Below, one piece after another: positions 6,888 to 10,368 of a DNA stretch of 10,368 bases. The stretch lies in NCBI GenBank assembly GCA_028711925.1, contig JAQTRH010000033.1, positions 1 through 10,368 on the forward strand, read 5' to 3'. The translations under genes and the position numbers were made by a program. How positions within the stretch are numbered: position 1 is the stretch's first letter; each line of letters begins with the position of its first letter. The stretch is from Candidatus Nanoarchaeia archaeon (GTDB lineage: Archaea > Nanobdellota > Nanobdellia > Woesearchaeales > CG1-02-33-12). A model generated the notes under the pieces. It was not told the origin of the DNA and made no database searches. It saw only the letters and a list, made by a program, of their open reading frames with translations.

Positions 6888-6900
6888 AGATAATCTTATT
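6884..6900. promoter_or_regulatory. 17-bp perfect palindrome in the core promoter (candidate operator)
   Basis: AATAAGAT-A-ATCTTATT has two 8-base arms that are perfectly self-complementary around a single central A (6892). It overlaps the 3' half of the TATA box and ends 8 bases before ATG 6909, where a bound dimeric regulator would block TBP/TFB or polymerase. There is no following T tract, so it does not look like a terminator. Confidence 0.45.
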
Positions 6901-6908
6901 CTAAGGAC

Positions 6909-8399
6909 ATGATTAAAAAGGAGTATATATGGCTTGGAGTTATATTTGCTTTTGTTTTGGGATTAAGGCTTTATTTTGCCTTCCAGACCCCTTATTTCAG
7001 CGAGGATGCTTATTTTAACATAAGACAGGTAGAACACATTACAAAAACAGGATTACCCCTTTTTAAGGATGAATTAAGCTACGGGGGGAGAAATTTTCTT
7101 TTTCAGCCGTTATTCCAATACATTTTAGCCTTTTTTAATCTTTTCATGCCGTTAACTCTTGTATGCAAGCTTATACCCAATATATTTGCCTCTTCACTTG
7201 TTTTTATAACCTATATGATTGTTTTAAGGCTAACAAAAAATAAAACAGCCGCTTTATTTTCTTCTTTTATTTCAGGATTCATACCAATCTATTTTGGAAG
7301 CACAATAAACAGCGTTTCCGCTTATTCTTTTGTTATTCCCTTGATATTTTTTATTATATACTTCTTTTTCATGATTAAAAAAGATGAGAAATACATAAAC
7401 TACCTTATTCTTTCAATCTTTTTACTGGCTTTAACCAATTCGTCTGTTGTTATCTTTATCTTGGCATTTATCATATACCTTTTGCTTGTTAAGTTTGAGC
7501 ATTTGCCTATCAGAAAGCAAGAGGTTGAGATTATAATATTCTCAAGTATGCTTATACTATGGCTTAATTTTATAATTTATAAGAACGCTTTTCTTTTGCA
7601 TGGCTATCACTTGGTATGGCAGAACATTCCTTCAGAAATTTTAGGAAAGTATTTTTATCAGTTTAGCATAATAGATGCTGTATACTATATTGGAGTAATT
7701 CCTATTTTACTTGGATTTATTGTTATTTACAGATATACTTTCAAGAAAAAAAGCAGGTATGTATACTTCCTTATGGGTTTTGCACTATCTTCCCTGTTTT
7801 TGCTTTGGTTTAAGCTGATACAGATTGATACTGGACTTATGTTCTTAGGAGTTATACTTGTTCTGCTTTTCGGGAAGTATTATCCTGAATTAACCTCTTT
7901 TATAGAAAAAACAAGAATTTCAAGATTCAAAAAAGCAATTATAGCGTTTATTTTTGTTATTTTTTTGATTAACTCAGTTTTGCCTTCAATTACCTATGCA
8001 TCTAAAGTCACACAAAATCTGCTTTCAAAAACAGAGATGAACGCTTTCCTCTGGCTTAAGGAAAACACAGAAAAAGATGTTGTTATTCTTGGAAGCTTGG
8101 ATGAAGGGTATATAATAAATGCAGTTGCTGAAAGAAAGAATTTTTTTGATAGAAATTTTATGCTGATAGAAAATACAGATCAGCGCCTTAATGAAGCAAA
8201 AAAAATATACACAACATCTTATGAAACAGAGGCAATCCCCCTATTGAATAAATATAACATAAAGTACATAATAATATCAAAGAAGGTCATGGATGATTAT
8301 GGAATCACAGACTTGAACTATAAGTCAGATGAAAAATGCTTTGAAGTTGTCTATAATCAAGGAACAAAGATATACAAATCACTATGCAGGATGGACTGA
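6909..8399 (+). CDS. STT3/AglB-like GT-C membrane glycosyltransferase (first of a tandem pair)
   Basis: This 496-residue protein has roughly ten to eleven hydrophobic segments between residues 7 and 362, then a soluble C-terminal domain of about 130 residues. The first external loop reads EDAYFNIR (32-39), which lines up with the DPWFNYR-type loop of STT3/AglB oligosaccharyltransferases; Asp33 matches the metal-binding Asp. In the C-terminal domain SLDEGYIINAVAER (396-409) lines up with the WWDYGYxIxxxANR region, but the acceptor-site WWDYG has become SLDEG. STT3-family enzymes transfer a lipid-linked glycan to asparagine outside the membrane. This protein is much shorter than typical AglB, so it may instead be a related GT-C enzyme transferring single sugars from a polyprenyl phosphate carrier. 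It is the first gene of a unit that continues with a paralog and a GT2 enzyme. The start is supported by the TATA distance; no strong ribosome-binding site is seen. Confidence 0.65.
   Translation: MIKKEYIWLGVIFAFVLGLRLYFAFQTPYFSEDAYFNIRQVEHITKTGLPLFKDELSYGGRNFLFQPLFQYILAFFNLFMPLTLVCKLIPNIFASSLVFITYMIVLRLTKNKTAALFSSFISGFIPIYFGSTINSVSAYSFVIPLIFFIIYFFFMIKKDEKYINYLILSIFLLALTNSSVVIFILAFIIYLLLVKFEHLPIRKQEVEIIIFSSMLILWLNFIIYKNAFLLHGYHLVWQNIPSEILGKYFYQFSIIDAVYYIGVIPILLGFIVIYRYTFKKKSRYVYFLMGFALSSLFLLWFKLIQIDTGLMFLGVILVLLFGKYYPELTSFIEKTRISRFKKAIIAFIFVIFLINSVLPSITYASKVTQNLLSKTEMNAFLWLKENTEKDVVILGSLDEGYIINAVAERKNFFDRNFMLIENTDQRLNEAKKIYTTSYETEAIPLLNKYNIKYIIISKKVMDDYGITDLNYKSDEKCFEVVYNQGTKIYKSLCRMD
8388..8394 (+). 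promoter_or_regulatory. Ribosome-binding-like AGGATGG that favours start 8402
   Basis: AGGATGG, inside the end of the preceding gene, lies 7 bases before ATG 8402. It favours that start over the in-frame ATG 8384, which has no such site before it. Confidence 0.35.
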
Positions 8400-8401
8400 A
8401 A

Positions 8402-9850
8402 ATGAAGCTTAATGAAAAAAATACATTAATTTATATTATTATAGCTGCAATAATCCTAGCTTCATCTGTTCTTGTTCTGAGGCAATTATTCCATAATGGA
8501 TTGATAGCCGGGCAGATGCCCTATTACAATATGAACTCTGCTAAAATGATTATTGGGGGAGAATTGGCAATAAAAGATAGCGGGTACTTGTTTAGCCCTT
8601 ATCATATTTTTCTTGCTTTTGCAGGAAAATACATGAATATGGAACTTGCATCAAAAATGATTTCCTTAATCTTAGGGATACTCTCTGTTATTATTTTTTA
8701 TTTTATTTTAAAGGAATCCAATGTAAAACTTGATGAAAGATTCTGCATGGTGATTGTTCTTGTTTTTTCGCCTGCATTTATCTACCTTTCATCTTTTCCA
8801 AACAAGCTTTCAATTCCTGTTTTTTTAACTCTTCTTGGAACATATCTCTTATCAAAAAAGAATATTCTCCTTTCCATAATTTGTTTTTTTTCATTTGCAT
8901 TTGCAATTACCTTTGGAATCTTTAACTCTGTGCTTGTCATCTCAATAGTCATTGCATACATAACAGATGAGGCAATAAAGCTTAAGAAACTAAAATCAAA
9001 AAAGATTCCATCAAGCTTAAGCAAGGCAGCTGTTTTTCTTTTGCTGTTTTTTATAATCTCTTTAACGTGCTTTTCGCTGTATCTCAAACCAAAAACAAGT
9101 TTATTGCAAAAAGAAATTATTTTCACCCAGATAATATCAGACCTTGGCTCTTTGAATGGATTGGGAATTTTCAGTTTAATCCTTGGATTAGTCGGTTTTT
9201 CAATGTTATGGAAAAAAAGAAAAGAACTGTCATTATTATTCCTGCCACTTTTGATAACAATTTTGTTTATATTCTATGAAAACAACATTGTTGTGTATCT
9301 TTCATTTTTAATTTCTGTTTTTGCCGGGAAAGCGTTCTTTGAAATAATCAAAATGGAATGGGAAATCAAGTCAGTTAAAAACCTCACAATAATACTGATA
9401 GTTTGCGGAGTTTTATTTTCAACTATATCCTACATTAATAGGGTAAGCAGGGCAACTCCAAATGAGGAAATTACAGAAAGCCTTGACTGGCTTAAACACT
9501 ATTCAATGCAGGACGAAATAGTATTCTCCCACTATTCAAGAGGATTTTGGATAAAGTATTTTACAGATAAACATGTAATAATCAACCAAAATTTTGAATA
9601 TCTGCCAGATGCAGAAAAGCGCTTTAATGATTCAAATGAAATATTTTACTCAAGAAACCTTGAAACAACAAAAGAACTTTTAAGGGAATACAGCATAAAC
9701 TACATCTGGATTGACAATGAAATGAAGGAAGGCCTTGTCTGGCAAGAAAAAGATGAAGGGCTGCTTTTCTTGTTTAGAAATAGCGAAACATTTAAGAATA
9801 TATATAATAACCAAGGAGTGGAAATATGGGAAGTAAAAGGTGTTAATTAA
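8402..9850 (+). CDS. STT3/AglB-like GT-C membrane protein, divergent paralog lacking the loop Asp
   Basis: The 482-residue protein has the same layout as its neighbour: about ten hydrophobic segments (residues 9-345), then a soluble domain of about 135 residues. The soluble domains align throughout: LDWLKHYSMQDEIV with FLWLKENTEKDVVI, then SRGFWIKYFTDKHVIINQNF with the SLDEGYII region, and an end of GVEIWEV with TKIYKSL. In the first loop the motif reads QMPYYNMN (38-45); Pro, aromatics and Asn of DPWFN are kept but the metal-binding Asp is Met39. The WWDYG equivalent has also lost its Asp. I infer a non-catalytic or altered partner, perhaps forming a complex with the upstream protein. Starting at 8402 it lies two bases after the previous stop; ATG 8384 would add six residues and overlap that gene by 16 bases. 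One base separates it from the GT2 gene. Confidence 0.6.
   Translation: MKLNEKNTLIYIIIAAIILASSVLVLRQLFHNGLIAGQMPYYNMNSAKMIIGGELAIKDSGYLFSPYHIFLAFAGKYMNMELASKMISLILGILSVIIFYFILKESNVKLDERFCMVIVLVFSPAFIYLSSFPNKLSIPVFLTLLGTYLLSKKNILLSIICFFSFAFAITFGIFNSVLVISIVIAYITDEAIKLKKLKSKKIPSSLSKAAVFLLLFFIISLTCFSLYLKPKTSLLQKEIIFTQIISDLGSLNGLGIFSLILGLVGFSMLWKKRKELSLLFLPLLITILFIFYENNIVVYLSFLISVFAGKAFFEIIKMEWEIKSVKNLTIILIVCGVLFSTISYINRVSRATPNEEITESLDWLKHYSMQDEIVFSHYSRGFWIKYFTDKHVIINQNFEYLPDAEKRFNDSNEIFYSRNLETTKELLREYSINYIWIDNEMKEGLVWQEKDEGLLFLFRNSETFKNIYNNQGVEIWEVKGVN
9839..9842 (+). promoter_or_regulatory. Ribosome-binding site GGTG for the GT2 gene
   Basis: GGTG in the last codons of the preceding gene lies 9 bases before ATG 9852 and supports that start and coupled expression. 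Confidence 0.5.
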
Positions 9851-9851
9851 A

Positions 9852-10368
9852 ATGGATCTGCCAAATATAATACTGTCTGCAGTTTATTTAATTACTTTAT
9901 TTTATACTGTTTTTTGGCTTATAACTTTTATTGACACCAAGGAAGATAAAAAACATAAAATCAAGCATAATCCTTTTGTTTCAGTTATCGTTCCAGCTTA
10001 CAATGAGGAAGAATCCATAAAAGAAACTCTTGATTCACTAATTAGATTGGATTACCCAAAGGAAAAGATAGAGATAATAGTTGTTAATGACGGCTCAAAA
10101 GACTCAACAATACAAGTTACAGAAAAATTTATCTCAGACAACCCAGGTTATGATATAAAGTTGGTAAATCAGGAAAACCAGGGCAAATGGATGGCAATGA
10201 ACAACGCCTTAAAGGTTGCAAAAGGAGAGTTTTTTGCATGCCTTGATGCAGACTCTGTGGTTAACAAGCATGCATTAAAGAGAATGGTGCCTTATTTTGA
10301 AGATGAGAATGTTGCAATAGTCCTTCCATTAATAAAGGTAAAAAAACCAAAAAGCATACTTCAGAGAT
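9852..10368 (+). CDS. Membrane-anchored family 2 glycosyltransferase, 3'-truncated by the window edge
   Basis: The first 172 codons are visible and the frame is open to the end of the window. Residues about 5-27 form a membrane helix, followed by a basic stretch (KKHKIKHNP) and a GT-A catalytic domain. Visible family motifs are VSVIVPAYNEEESIKETLDS (43-62), VVNDGSKDST (77-86), the NQGKWMAMNNAL segment (109-120) and the DxD nucleotide-sugar/metal site LDADS (D132, D134). The N-terminal helix plus this domain order resembles processive or polyprenyl-linked-sugar GT2 enzymes that work on the cytoplasmic face. The part that would show the acid/base Asp, any QxxRW motif and further membrane segments is missing, so processive and non-processive types cannot be told apart. 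Beside two STT3-like proteins, a role in building the glycan or lipid-linked sugar they use is likely. Confidence 0.85.
   Translation, partial: MDLPNIILSAVYLITLFYTVFWLITFIDTKEDKKHKIKHNPFVSVIVPAYNEEESIKETLDSLIRLDYPKEKIEIIVVNDGSKDSTIQVTEKFISDNPGYDIKLVNQENQGKWMAMNNALKVAKGEFFACLDADSVVNKHALKRMVPYFEDENVAIVLPLIKVKKPKSILQR

Noticed and set aside
8782..9126. Antisense open frame of 114 codons inside the second STT3-like gene
   Set aside because: The + strand frame is a clear polytopic membrane protein with an aligned paralog; the reverse frame has no recognisable features. The same reasoning applies to the short frames at 2081-2323, 3970-4158, 5791-6073 and 9067-9279.
1..10368. tRNA, rRNA, CRISPR array, insertion sequence or integration site
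   Set aside because: I saw no cloverleaf-like segment, regularly spaced repeats, transposase motif or terminal inverted repeats. The only long repeat is the pair of coding blocks at 177-511 and 2936-3270.

Overview
The window looks like a piece of an AT-rich archaeal genome, most likely a DPANN/Nanoarchaeota-type lineage (Woesearchaeota or Pacearchaeota-like). The reasons are archaeal BRE/TATA-type promoters (TTTATAAAT at 2002, TATAAATA at 6880), a ribosome-binding site of archaeal form (AGGTGAT), a small secreted protein starting KKRGQVSIF as is common in these lineages, and a run of surface-glycosylation genes. All genes are on the + strand. The taxonomic call is inference; no rRNA or universal marker gene is present.

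Region 1 (1-6869) holds three paralogous secreted proteins. Each has a signal peptide, a long beta-rich, Gly/Asp-turn-rich ectodomain carrying a paired-cysteine NCISY motif, and a C-terminal lysozyme-like/soluble lytic transglycosylase (SLT) domain. Copy 1 (45-1916) keeps the fold but has lost most catalytic motifs. Copy 2 (2786-4606) looks fully competent (WQES, GCVGFTQ, AYNAGPT). Copy 3 (4623-6869) has good catalytic motifs, but an in-frame TAA at 6264-6266 separates them from the signal peptide and ectodomain. A small class III-signal (pilin-like) protein (2032-2799) starts the unit that contains copies 2 and 3. Copies 1 and 2 share a sharply bounded 335-bp block of about 93% DNA identity inside otherwise strongly diverged genes, which suggests gene conversion or recent segment transfer.

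Region 2 (6870-10368) is a second transcription unit behind its own TATA box and a 17-bp perfect palindrome. It encodes two tandem polytopic membrane proteins related to STT3/AglB oligosaccharyltransferases, then the start of a membrane-anchored family 2 glycosyltransferase that runs off the window. The first STT3-like protein keeps the DPWFNYR-type acidic motif; the second has lost the acidic residue.

Taken together, the window seems devoted to the cell exterior: secreted muralytic-type enzymes or binding proteins, a pilin-like partner, and glycan-building machinery. DPANN archaea are not known to make peptidoglycan, so the SLT array may act on bacterial walls or on another glycan of the host or cell surface. 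That is a hypothesis, not something the sequence proves.
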